From Hortaea werneckii (lineage: Eukaryota > Ascomycota > Dothideomycetes > Mycosphaerellales > Teratosphaeriaceae): 64,000 nucleotides of DNA. Where the stretch lies: positions 34,805 to 98,804 of the forward strand of contig JBAOKB010000052.1 in NCBI GenBank assembly GCA_037044905.1, read 5' to 3'. Position numbers and translations under genes: made by a program. Below are positions 9,043-18,709 of the stretch, piece after piece (position 1 is the stretch's first letter; every line of letters starts with the position of its first letter). Below the pieces are notes generated by a model. The model saw only the letters and a program-made list of their open reading frames with translations, did no database searches and was not told the origin of the DNA.

Positions 9043-11148
9043 ATGAACAACCTTGGAGATTACTACACAACCCACTCCACGCAGCAACCAGAGAACACTG
9101 CGCTGCCCAAAGAAGCAACACCAACGATGGCGTTCGACGGCCGTCACATCAAGCAGGAAGCGGAGGAAGAGGCTCATCAGCCTTTTCCGGCGGAAGACGA
9201 TCGCGCCAACAAGAAGGGACGAGACAGGGGTCTTACGTTGGCGGAGTACACAGAAAGGGCTCGTCAACGGAAGCCCATCAAGACGGAGGAGGACTTGAAG
9301 AAAGAGAATGAAGCCTTCAAAGAAGCCTACCCCGATCTCGCAAACATCAACATGACCAGAGGCCTCATTTCCAGACAGCCAACTCCTTACCAGACCTACG
9401 ATCTTCCTGGTTTTGGTGACGCGGGTCTTCCAATTAGGACTTTGGAAGATCATGTGAACAAGGGAGGCGACCAGCAGCAAGCCGAGGCTGTGCCCTCACA
9501 CTTTGACGCAGCCGTCTTTCCCCAGCCTGCGCCGTCCACGGCCTTTGCTACTGGTCCGGTTCCGCAGTCGTCAGAGTTCCCTTTCCCTTCCGTGGAGGGG
9601 ACTGCACCAGACAACGACGAAGGGCTTTTCGTCCCCCACCAGCAATCCTTTCTCGGAGCCGAACAGAGGAAACCCCGAGCACCAGAGCGGAACGGAGAGC
9701 GCTCACCAACGGTGTGCTTCGAGGGAGCGTGTCTGAACAGGCCGCATCACCACATTCTCGCCTGCGGTCATGAAGTCATCACCAAAAAGATCGAAGCTTG
9801 CGGCAGCAATTGCAAGCAGTCGACCAAGGCTGACGGAAAGGTGTACAGAGCACCCTTTAGGTGTCGCCAGTGCGCCGATGCGGGCAAGGTGAACATCTTC
9901 ATGCCGCGCAAGGGCACGAACGTCGTGAGGCCCAGACCATCGCAGCCGAGCCACGTCTACGGCAACAACCCCGAGGCCGACAAGCTTCGGATCGACGAAA
10001 AAGCCGAGGAGGCAATGGCCAGTATGACAGGCTTGAACGTTGGCTACGAGCGTATGCGCCGTGACTCAACGGTCATCCGCCGCAGGCCAAAACGGAGCCT
10101 CTCACCGCCTAATGTCACGACCAGGAGGTCGTATCGCGAGCGAGAGCCTTTCAGGAAAGAGGAGACAGTCGAAGAGCGACTGGAACGGGAGGCCGAAGAA
10201 AACGCTGTGGCGGCCCTGCAAAAAGGAGTTGCTTCCAAGTATGCGGAGAAGAGAACAACGACCTTCATCTCCGGCTTGGAGGCTTCTCGTGTCGGTCTCA
10301 AGGGCAGAGAGGCGCAGAACCTGGACATGGACTTCAATGACAGAATGTTCGGGTCCTCTTTGAACCCTCGTCGCAAAGCAAGACGTGCCGCACAACCTCA
10401 GCCGCTCGACCACGAAATGCAAGACGCTCCTGAGAGGCCTAGGCAGACAGAGCTCGATCGCCTCAAAGTGGCTGGCACAAGTCTCATGGGGTTTGGCAAT
10501 GCAACGCAGCCACTGCCCCCGGTTGCCAACATGGAAGAGATGATCCGGCCCTCACGCTTCTCAAACGCCCACGGGAATGGCGGGTACCGCAGCGACCCTT
10601 TCTTCAGTCACACCGAAGAACGTCACCACAAGATGGTACGTGAGGAGAATACCACTTTTTCCTCGGGGGCCCAAGGCGACAGTCTCATGAGCCTGGACGA
10701 CGACCAAGAGGAAGCCCAGCCTCATCTCGGAAACTTCGACGAAGTCTTGAGGTACTGTGTCTGCCAATCGCCGGCGGAGGAGAGTATGATCGCATGCGAG
10801 AGATGCGAGAAGTCTTTCCATCCCGCTTGCGTCGGAAAGGGTCGTTTCTCCAAAGCACACTACGAGGGCTCCCAGAGATACGACTGTCTGAGGATGGACT
10901 TGGAGTACTGGAAGAGGCAGGACGAGCCATTCCTGTGCAAAGCCTGCGAGAAGAAGGCCAAGCCTCTCGGCAGTTTGGGGTCTAGGAAGCGTGGGGCGGA
11001 CACAAACGACGATGGATCTCTCGGGGCCCCTCAGAGTCGTGGCGTTGCGAAGGCAAAGAGGGCCAGGCGCGAGGAAGAGCCTTCTGTGGATGCCTCTGAA
11101 GCAGACTTCGAAATGGAGGACCAAGGCGAAACGCGCATCATCGAGTAG
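9043..11148 (+). CDS. Cys/His-module plus PHD-finger protein C
   Basis: 701 aa, start ATG 9043 in a good context (gccaagATG). Residues 230-277 (nt 9730-9873) carry the same module as genes A and B with identical ligand spacing (C-x6-H-x3-CGH-x3-T-x3-E-x-C-x2-N-C-x14-F-x-C-x2-C). From residue 572 there is a C4HC3 PHD finger: CVC, CERC, FHPAC, and finally FLCKACEKK, with an insertion of about 30 residues before the last pair. PHD fingers read histone tails, so a chromatin role is likely. Basic nuclear-localisation-like runs (RRRPKRS, NPRRKARR, KAKRARRE) agree. The rest is charged and disordered. The TAG stop is followed in the same frame by a ZZ finger (next entry). Confidence 0.75.
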   Translation: MNNLGDYYTTHSTQQPENTALPKEATPTMAFDGRHIKQEAEEEAHQPFPAEDDRANKKGRDRGLTLAEYTERARQRKPIKTEEDLKKENEAFKEAYPDLANINMTRGLISRQPTPYQTYDLPGFGDAGLPIRTLEDHVNKGGDQQQAEAVPSHFDAAVFPQPAPSTAFATGPVPQSSEFPFPSVEGTAPDNDEGLFVPHQQSFLGAEQRKPRAPERNGERSPTVCFEGACLNRPHHHILACGHEVITKKIEACGSNCKQSTKADGKVYRAPFRCRQCADAGKVNIFMPRKGTNVVRPRPSQPSHVYGNNPEADKLRIDEKAEEAMASMTGLNVGYERMRRDSTVIRRRPKRSLSPPNVTTRRSYREREPFRKEETVEERLEREAEENAVAALQKGVASKYAEKRTTTFISGLEASRVGLKGREAQNLDMDFNDRMFGSSLNPRRKARRAAQPQPLDHEMQDAPERPRQTELDRLKVAGTSLMGFGNATQPLPPVANMEEMIRPSRFSNAHGNGGYRSDPFFSHTEERHHKMVREENTTFSSGAQGDSLMSLDDDQEEAQPHLGNFDEVLRYCVCQSPAEESMIACERCEKSFHPACVGKGRFSKAHYEGSQRYDCLRMDLEYWKRQDEPFLCKACEKKAKPLGSLGSRKRGADTNDDGSLGAPQSRGVAKAKRARREEEPSVDASEADFEMEDQGETRIIE

Positions 11149-11187
11149 ATCGTCGATTCGGCCCAAAAGGTTCTCGAGGCACGCGCT

Positions 11188-11460
11188 ATGCCTTCACTCA
11201 CGAGGCAGACGATCGCTTCCAGTGTGTGCGAGATCTGCAACGCGCACATCCTGGGCGTCTTCTATCGTTGCAAGCACTGTGCTTCCGAGAGCAACGATGG
11301 GAACGGTTTCGCAGTGTGCGAAGACTGCCTCATAAACAATTCTGAGGCCACGCACAAGGGGCCGCTCCATGTCTTTGAGGTAGCACACGCGAGTGGGCCC
11401 ATCGTCCCCCGCATCCATGCTTTTGAGGCTGCGAGCATTGCAAGGAAAGCTTCGCGCTGA
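11188..11460 (+). CDS. ZZ-type zinc finger ORF in frame with the PHD gene, possibly decayed or read through
   Basis: The open frame actually begins right after the TAG at 11146-11148 in the same phase, with the first ATG at 11188, only 39 nt past that stop. It encodes a ZZ zinc finger: CEICNAHILGVFYRCKHC, then FAVCEDCL, then two histidines (THKGPLH), matching the C2-C2-C2-H2 ligand pattern. There is no room for its own promoter, so it is probably the 3' part of gene C's transcript, a decayed exon, or affected by a sequence error. A second break follows: coding-like text (LRAEKQEHDANAAML) continues in the +1 frame to a TGA at 11560. I could not find a splice pair that removes either break. Confidence 0.45.
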   Translation: MPSLTRQTIASSVCEICNAHILGVFYRCKHCASESNDGNGFAVCEDCLINNSEATHKGPLHVFEVAHASGPIVPRIHAFEAASIARKASR

Positions 11461-12107
11461 GAAGCAGGAGCACGACGCCAATGCCGCCATGCTAAGCGTG
11501 GGCATGTTCAAGGGCAAGAGCGCATTGCCACACGCGGAGGAGATGGGAATATCGGCATGAGCAATGCAGGCCGGGCCTGCCGCCAGATGTTATTGGGGAG
11601 CTGCGAATCTTTTCCTGCTTGGATCTGAGGCGCGCGCTAGGATTGGCAGCGGCGTTTCTTTGGTGTACTGGGTTTTCAAAGGGTTCAAATGGGTTATCGG
11701 CGTTAAGGAGTTTAGTTAGGGGCATAGCATGGATGGGCTTCAGTATTCCCAAATGACTCCACTCATGGGTCTTTAGGCTGTAGAAGAATCTTCACACTTG
11801 AGCAGCAGTCAATGAGGTCTTCATATGACGTAGAATGTGCCGCCGTTTGCCACTAACGCCTCAGTGACGGAATCTCATGCAAGCATGTACCTCATCGAGC
11901 CGAGTTCTTGCCATTTTCTCGAACTCGAGGACTGCGTCACATGATTTCCGTAAAGAGCAGTTGTTTGGAAGCCTGTGCTTTCACTCCCCTTCTCCCGTTT
12001 AAGTTGATCATCAAGTTCGTCCCCATCTTTCAATCAACTCCCAAACCACACGACTATTGCGCAGCTTCCTAAAGCGTCAACCCAAAGTTGCAAAGCTGAC
12101 AGTCGTC
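11461..12107. other. Intergenic 11.5-12.1 kb
   Basis: The first 100 bp continue the +1-frame tail of the ZZ ORF. Beyond that no gene is seen; the last 150 bp are C/T-rich and look like the promoter and leader of the next plus-strand gene. Confidence 0.45.
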
Positions 12108-12841
12108 ATGGAGGCCACCAAATCATCCTGTCTTTTGCCCTTCCGCTCCTGTCGCCCCAACAGCATCCAAACATTCGTCGACAACTCGCCTGTGCAGCCA
12201 AGTCGTCCGCCGTCGAACTATCGCATCGATTCTCGTCCATCGATTCAGATCTCCGAGTCCTCCAGCATCCAACTACCAAAAGCCTTCTTCACTTCGGTGA
12301 AGGAAATCCCAGCCCAGGGCCTCCGCCACAAGAAAGCATGCGAGGCGCTGCATGAGGCTGCCGCATCGACTGCGAAACCGGCACGCCATCGGAGGACTTC
12401 GAGCCTGGAGAAGGCAATGAAGAAGCTTCATGAGCTCTTCAAAGGTCGCGAGGACAGTACTGCCTCATTCGAAAGTGTGTTGCAGAAGGCGGAGGAGCCG
12501 AGTGCAAGCCCAAATGCAACCTTGGGAAACTCATCGTAAGTGAACGTAATTTCATCAACTACTGTGGTGATTGACGGTATTGTTCTCCCAGTGAAGCGTC
12601 CAGCGTGCGCACTGTTCTTCGTCACCAACCAGGCATGCTCAATCTGCGGTTCGAATTCGAGAAGGATGAAGGAAGCTCTGAAGCCCTGACCAGCGTCCGC
12701 CCGCTGCCGAACATCCCTTCACTGAGTTTTCTCTCTGTCCAAAGTGAGGATGGCGAAAGCGCGTGGGTCACCGAGTATGGTGAATCCGAAAGCGGACATC
12801 ATTCCTTTGTCAGTTGTCGAGTTACGGCTGTTCAAATTTAG
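12108..12841 (+). CDS. Hypothetical protein, two exons
   Basis: Exons 12108-12535 and 12592-12841, intron GTAAGT...CAG of 56 nt, give 225 aa. No family recognised. The protein is Ser-rich and mostly disordered. The middle has a basic amphipathic stretch (TSSLEKAMKKLHELFKG, residues about 105-121) that could form a short helix; the C-terminal half is acidic and ends with a short hydrophobic run (VSCRVTAVQI). The splice continues the frame cleanly (NSS|EASSV), which supports the model. No signal peptide or membrane segment. Confidence 0.6.
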
Positions 12842-13118
12842 GACCATCGCTGCTGAAAATGAGGGGAGGTAGAGCACGCATGTGCCTCATGAAGCATCAT
12901 TATTGGTATTTTTGAGACACTCAAGTCGGCATATCAGGCAATTACTGAAGATTGGCACACGTCGCGGATCGTGGCTCGGATCAGGTATCAGGTGGGAAAC
13001 GTTCAATAGCGCTTTTTTTGAATGCTAGCAGGGTGCTAGTAGTGCGCATCGGTTGGAACAAAGAAATGGCCAAGGAGCGATACTGAGCTTACTAAGAATG
13101 GATCTTTCGCAATGCGCA

Positions 13119-14339
13119 CTAAGGCGGCGGATTAATATCCAGGCCTTCCACCGTGAGCTTAAATGCATCATTCCTCGAATAGCTCCCTGCGACATCCAGG
13201 TCTAGTCTTCCTCTCTCGCAGTCTTCGAAGTCGCATTCAGAGATGAGCAACCTGCCGTCTTCGACTTCCCAAAGGGGCTCACGTATCGTGTTGCCCATGG
13301 GGCCGATTATGCACGAGCCGCCACGACAGACGAACTCTTCGCCAGCTCCGGAATAGAGAGCAGAAGATGATTTTGTGTTCGCAACAGTATCGGCGTCAGT
13401 TGCAATGGCTGAGCCAGCCGCGGCCTCGGGGCCTCCATTCGCAGGCAATACAAGCTCATGCTTTTCTTCCTGTACGGTAAGCGTTGACCTGCGTCTTCCT
13501 GAACGAGGTGAGCGAGATGGGGACACAACGTTGTTTGCCGTGTTCGAGGAGCCTGATTGTTTAGGGTCGTTGATCCAAGCTGGTAGATGCTTTCTCTTTA
13601 CACAAGAGATAGCACTGAGCACAAAGCACCTGCCCTCATTACCAATAGTACGTACGAGTGGCCACCAAGAGTCTCTGGCATCGGCAGTGGGGGCAAGCCA
13701 CAAGTTGACGTTCTGGCTGTATAGCGAGTACCGAAGCAAAGGCATCATGTTCTCCCAGCAGATTGCGGCTGCCATGGTGAGCTTGACGCCTTTGATCTTT
13801 GTGGTGACGGCTCGCAAGGTAGATGGTGACCCCTGCGCCCACACAAGTCGTTCCGAGCCAGTTGGCATGACTTTCCTGCGCTTGCCAATGCAGCCAAGTC
13901 TTGGGCAGACATAGACAACAGAGCAGTACAGACTGCCTCCGCACTTTTCGACGAGGCCGGTAACAACGATCACACCAGTCTCCTTTGCCACACGCTCTAG
14001 ATATTCGCGTGTGCCGTCACCTCGATACTCCTCGCCTTTGGCTACAGGCAGCTTCCGGTCGACCCAGTCATCGCCAGCTCCAGCAGGAGTATCTCCAAGA
14101 TCTGGGCAGCTTTTGAAGTACTGTAGGAACTGCTCACGTCCTTCATCGGACCTCGAGCCTACGGTGGCGCCGAAACCACATGTTCGTGGATAGCCACCCA
14201 AATATGCCTCAGGAAATAAGACGAGGTCTACACCTTGGGCAGCCGCTTCACGGGTCGTAGAAGCGAGTGATTCGAGGGTCTCCTGCAAAGTAGAGAGAGT
14301 ACGAGACTGTGAGACTGCAAGCTTGAGCTTCTGAGGCAT
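13119..14339 (-). CDS. Nitrilase / cyanide-hydratase family carbon-nitrogen hydrolase
   Basis: 406 aa, intronless, start ATG 14339. The Glu-Lys-Cys triad of the nitrilase superfamily is visible: E44 in [13 protein letters not shown]156 in GKRRKVMPT and C194 in [14 protein letters not shown]. The CWEN context is typical of true nitrilases, which hydrolyse nitriles to acids plus ammonia. Length fits the family apart from a Ser/Arg/Gly-rich low-complexity insertion of about 85 residues between residues 260 and 345, which holds no catalytic residue. The gene starts only 112 bp from the decayed transposon, so its upstream region is short or partly replaced by the insertion. Confidence 0.85.
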   Translation of the reverse strand: MPQKLKLAVSQSRTLSTLQETLESLASTTREAAAQGVDLVLFPEAYLGGYPRTCGFGATVGSRSDEGREQFLQYFKSCPDLGDTPAGAGDDWVDRKLPVAKGEEYRGDGTREYLERVAKETGVIVVTGLVEKCGGSLYCSVVYVCPRLGCIGKRRKVMPTGSERLVWAQGSPSTLRAVTTKIKGVKLTMAAAICWENMMPLLRYSLYSQNVNLWLAPTADARDSWWPLVRTIGNEGRCFVLSAISCVKRKHLPAWINDPKQSGSSNTANNVVSPSRSPRSGRRRSTLTVQEEKHELVLPANGGPEAAAGSAIATDADTVANTKSSSALYSGAGEEFVCRGGSCIIGPMGNTIREPLWEVEDGRLLISECDFEDCERGRLDLDVAGSYSRNDAFKLTVEGLDINPPP

Positions 14340-14458
14340 ATTGGCTTAGATTGGATGCAATAATATAGATCATGTCCGCAAATGAAGTGGAGGACAAGTT
14401 GGAAGTGAGCAGGTGAAGTCCCTCGGATAGGGCAACCCCACCCCTCAAGCTATCGTGT

Positions 14459-14515
14459 CGGAAAAAATCACTATCGCACCTCCGAATTCCGCGCCCCTAC
14501 CAAAATCTAGTAAGG
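14459..14515 (+). repeat. Left terminal inverted repeat of the element
   Basis: Begins CGGAAAAAA and continues through a C-rich stretch (GCGCCCCTACC). Its reverse complement is found at 17791-17847 with about three quarters identity over about 57 positions and one gap. Confidence 0.75.
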
Positions 14516-14699
14516 GGATAGAATACTACCTATGTAATAGTGTTTATATTGCTTATAAAGCTTTAAATTTGCTGTATAGCTATTTTTAAGGTATTATTAG
14601 CTTTGTTAGCTTTGTACTAGCTTTAAAGCAGTTAGTAGTAGTAGTAATAGCGCCCTAGGCAGACCCTTATATAACTAAGCTAGCTCGCTAGTATCTTAA

Positions 14700-15660
14700 G
14701 CATACTAATAAAGCGCTATTAGCTATTGCCTTACGGCTTAGTATTACTAAGAGGACTATCGAGAGGTAGAGGCTTAATTTTAAGGTATATAGTAGCACCT
14801 ATCTACCGGATTATAGCTACTATAGCTAGCCTCGCGCTCTTACTATAGAGCAAGCTTAGTAGTTAATAGCCTATCTCGATAAGCGACTAAGCGCCTATTA
14901 TAATAAACTCGTACTAGCTATATAGGATTAATTCGGTATTAAGATCTATAGAAGGACCGTCGGCAACGTAATTAAGAGCTCTAGATAGACCCGCAAGGTA
15001 GTAAAACAAAGGGCTAGAGCGTAGAGTTAGCCGCTAAGAGCTTTATAGCAAGAAAAGCAACTAAATTAGTGCTAGCGCTAGCTTGTCTTTTGTAATAAGA
15101 GCTTAGTAAACCTTAAGACTAGCTAGAGGAAGTATACGTAGTTACTAAGAGGTAGTAAAGCTAAAGAATATCGAGGTACGAAGAAGGGTAGCCGATATTC
15201 TATTCTACTAGTACTTATAATCGACGGATACCTACTAGGAGGCACTCTTATTGTTAAGGGCTCTATAAAGCGAGATATATATCTATTCTAGCTATAGTAT
15301 ACTATATTGCCGCTGCTTACACCTAGCTATTATATTCTCGTTATAGATAATTACTTAACACACTATAGAGATAATATTAAACCGCTCTACGAGAGATTTA
15401 GTATCTAGCTCGAATATTTACCCCCTTATTTACTAGATCTAAATCTAATTAAGACGACTTTCTATACGCTTAAGTTGTAGATCCGCTAGTACGTAGAGTC
15501 TTTTAAAGCTAACTATAGTAATTTTTACGTATTTTTATTAGTAGGTATTAAATAGTTTATTTATAAAGATTGCTCGGAATATTATAGGTATAGTAGATAT
15601 ATATATAAGGAGGTAGAGTAGTCGGAGTAAGTAGTATAGTAAATATAGTCGACTAACTAG
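14700..15660 (+). pseudogene. Tc1/mariner (IS630-type) transposase relic
   Basis: One reading frame keeps a recognisable transposase despite many TAG/TAA codons. N-terminal helix-turn-helix-like text (RLSITKRTIER) is followed by a central domain and the DDE catalytic core: SIKRDIYLF, then VIDNYLTHY, then the D-x-N block near 15410-15460 and a C-terminal FKANYSNFYVFLLVGIK. Stops occur where Trp, Gln or Arg codons would become TAG/TAA by C-to-T or G-to-A change, so premature termination is explained by RIP alone. It cannot encode an active enzyme. Confidence 0.75.
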
Positions 15661-17450
15661 TAGTAGCTAGCGCTTATAAAGTTTAAGTGTAGTATAGCCC
15701 TACTTTCGACCTAAGCGTACTATATAATTAGATATAGATAGACGGCAAGTAGTAGTCTATCCGCGTACTACTCTATAAATTATAAGCTTTTAGCGCTATT
15801 CGTTAGCCTTTACAAATACCTCTATAAAGCCGACTTTATACTATAGCAATATATATACATTATATAGTTGTAGATTAAAGGAAAAAAAGTATAGTACTAC
15901 TACTATTAAATACTACTTTCCGCGAAAAAATCGAACGAGTAGAAAAAAAGATAGAGAATAATAAACTTTGTAGCGCTATTAGTATTAACAAGCTATAACT
16001 AACTAACTACCTCTACTTTAATTACTTACTCTATCTACCTACTTACTCTCTCTCTCTCTTAAACTATAAACTCTCTCTCTATATAGTATATATATAGCGT
16101 AGGATATAGCTTACCCTTTACGATCTACTTCGATATTCCTTTACGAAACCGACCTATTAAGCTAAGTAGTAGATTTAGTATCCTCTAACCCTTAGCATTT
16201 ATATCCTCGACACTATTAAGATCGAAGCCCTTACGCTATAGCGTATTATATATACTAATAATCGCTTCCTCCTCGCGAGGGCCCTTATTACTTGGCCTTT
16301 AAAGATACTAGTAGAAAAAAGTAGTAACCTCCTATAAAGTAGTAAGAGCATTAGGCTATAATAAAGGCAGATTTTTATTATCTTAAGCCTATTAATCCTC
16401 TTCCTCTTTACTAGACTTTACCTCTACCTCTACCTTAGCCCCTACCTCTACCTCTTAGTTAGTACTACCTATCTTTATCTATAAAGGCGGATTACTACTA
16501 CTAAACACCTAATAGAGATTAATAGGGGCTTAATTAAACGACTACTAATAGCTTAAAGTAATAGGCTAAAGATAATACCTCGTATTTAAGCGCTTATATA
16601 ATTTTACGAGTAAGTTAAAGACTATAAGGGTTAGTACCTCTCGATTATATAATCTAGCCTCCTACTTACAAGCCTACTACTTTACAATCTTATCTATAAG
16701 TAGATAGTAATTATCCGAAGAGTTAGAGCTTAGCTAGTAGTACTAGCCTCTAGCTTTACCTTAGTTATAGTTACGGTAGGCTTATAATTAACAAGGCTAG
16801 CGCTCTCGAAGCAATATACCCTTCCGAGCGTATATTAATCTACTAGCTTTAAGCTAAAGTAGCTAATCCTCGACGCTACTCTTATAGCGCTACGTTATAG
16901 TAGGTACTAGTAGTCGACGAGTAGCTCGGCTACTAGAAGCCTTTTATAAAGCAACTAGCCCTTAACTATCTACGGCCTTATCTACTAGATCCTTTTTAAA
17001 ATAGAAGATTAGTAGTACCTCGAAGTCTTAAAGGCCTCTCTTACGCTACTACCTTATAAGATAAGGCCGAACTATACTCTTAAACTTAAGAGAACTGTCG
17101 ATATTAGTCTTTAAGGTTCTAAACCTTAGTATAGCTTTACTAGTTACTTTAACTATCGTGCGATTTATACTATAGTCGAGTAGCATATTTATAAAAGTAG
17201 TAGTCTTGCTAGTTATAAAGGGGTTATTAAAACTACTTATCTCTCGAAGCTCTCTATAGTAGTAGGCCTTACCTCTATATCGAGCTTAGATCTAGCTACG
17301 TAGCACGATAGACTTTAGTACGCTCTCTTTATTAAGCTCTAGCTCTTTAACCTCTTTATTATTATTAATATCTAGCTACTACTACTATTCGAAAAGAGGC
17401 GACTAAGCTCTATCTTATATAGGCTTAAAGTCGGCTAGTAGGGGCGAGGG

Positions 17451-17539
17451 CTACTACTACTACTACTACTACTAGTAGTTAGATAAAGAGGATAGTAGTA
17501 ATAGTAACTACTACTACTACTACTATTGCTACTACTACT
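17451..17539 (+). repeat. CTA trinucleotide microsatellite inside the element
   Basis: Two runs of CTA repeats (about 8 units at 17451-17474, then a second interrupted run at 17507-17539) within the AT-rich block. CTA/TAG is also the expected end product of RIP on CAG or CCA-type repeats. Confidence 0.7.
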
Positions 17540-17790
17540 CTTAATAGTGCGAAATATCTTTATCTCGATAACGACGAGCGCGCTTAGTCGAAGGTGCTAG
17601 TGTTAGTAGTAGTTGCTAACTCTCTTAAAGCGCTCTTAAGGCCTTACGCTACCGAGCCTATAGCTATATCTTAATTAAAAGACCTTACAACAACAATAAT
17701 ACCTTAAAATCGGCTATATAATAACATACTACCTTAACTTTAGCTTTAATTGCTATAAAAGTAGTATTAACACGAAGCGCGTTCTAGCGC

Positions 17791-17847
17791 GTTACTAAGC
17801 TATAGTAGGGGGGCGGAAACTCGGCGATGCGACAGTGTTTTTTTCCG
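17791..17847 (-). repeat. Right terminal inverted repeat of the element
   Basis: Read on the minus strand from 17847 it begins CGGAAAAAAACACTGTCGCA and pairs with the left repeat. Immediately outside, the sequence passes through GCAATAATA, which includes the flanking TA at 17854-17855. Confidence 0.75.
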
Positions 17848-17855
17848 CAATAATA

Positions 17856-18709
17856 TGGCCTTGGCGCTGAGCCGCTCGATTGCTCCCCCGGTGTGCCCTT
17901 CCAACACATCTCTGCGCTCCTGCTGTATTACATCCCGAATACTTCACTCGCACTTTTCCTGAGAGATGCTATGTGCGAGACAAAGCGCGACCACATGATG
18001 AAATCATGCTTGATGACCGGGTTCATACGCTTTTTAGGCTGTGGAAATCTGTAACACCGACCTCGCTTACGGCGTAGTTGTTTCAGAAACAGCCTCCGAA
18101 CCGTGGTATCCGAGCTTCATATTGACCCCCTCGAGACGAAGCCACTGGCTTTCACCACGGATACGGCGTGGAAACGAGCCCTCCATGTTTTCGGAGAGTC
18201 ACCGCCAACCCTATGACGATATGGAGGCTACGCCGGTGTCCCCTGCCATTAAAACAAGAAGCCAAAACAGTTCCCAGCCTAATCCCGGAGGCCATCAAAA
18301 TTCGTGAATCTCGAACATCCTCGCCGTCCGCCAATTGCAATCTCCGTCGGGGGACTTGTAACTCTTGATTAAAGGCCCGGATTCTAGCGCCTCACCTCCA
18401 TCTATTTCACACATCACGGTGCGGAGCGCCCTTCCAGACAGCTGCAGAAATCCCTCCGGACCCATAGCACTTTCGCTTTAATCTATGAAGCATTTGGCGA
18501 TCGGCACTAAGCTTTGTTCCACCACCTCCTGGTAAGTATAAGGTCTGGCCAAGCGCCCACATGCGTCTTGCCTTTCTCTTCGACAAAGCAACTTCAGCTT
18601 CAACCCTGTCACTCTCTTACTACTACTTTTCCCGCACAGTGTGCGCGTCCCTCTTTTCAGAACTTCTCCATTTCTATTTCATCAAAGCAACTCAGGCAAA
18701 AGACGCAAT
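17856..18709. other. Intergenic upstream of the GH5 endoglucanase
   Basis: Normal base composition resumes at once after the transposon. Only short frames without recognisable protein. The last 150 bp are C/T-rich (CTCTTACTACTACTTTTCCC and so on), typical of a fungal core promoter and leader before the ATG at 18710. Confidence 0.5.

Larger units (their letters stand above)
14451..17855. mobile_element. RIP-degraded Tc1/mariner-like DNA transposon with TIRs and flanking TA
   Basis: A sharply AT-rich 3.4-kb block, poor in CpA/TpG and full of TA, bounded by inverted repeats of about 57 bp that match at roughly three quarters of positions (14459-14515 against 17791-17847 reversed). TA lies just outside both ends (14451-14452, 17854-17855), the target duplicated by Tc1/mariner elements. 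A plus-strand transposase relic covers about 14700-15660. Its DDE core can be read through stops: VIDN near 15340 and LEYLPPYLLDLNLIK near 15410-15455, a mutated form of the family's PPYSPDLNPIE. The S-to-L, P-to-L and E-to-K changes and TAG/TAA stops are exactly those RIP makes. No intact ORF remains. Confidence 0.85.

Noticed and set aside
17451..17539. Possible CRISPR-like or tandem gene repeat because of regular CTA units
   Set aside because: A simple trinucleotide microsatellite within a RIP-mutated eukaryotic transposon; no spacers.
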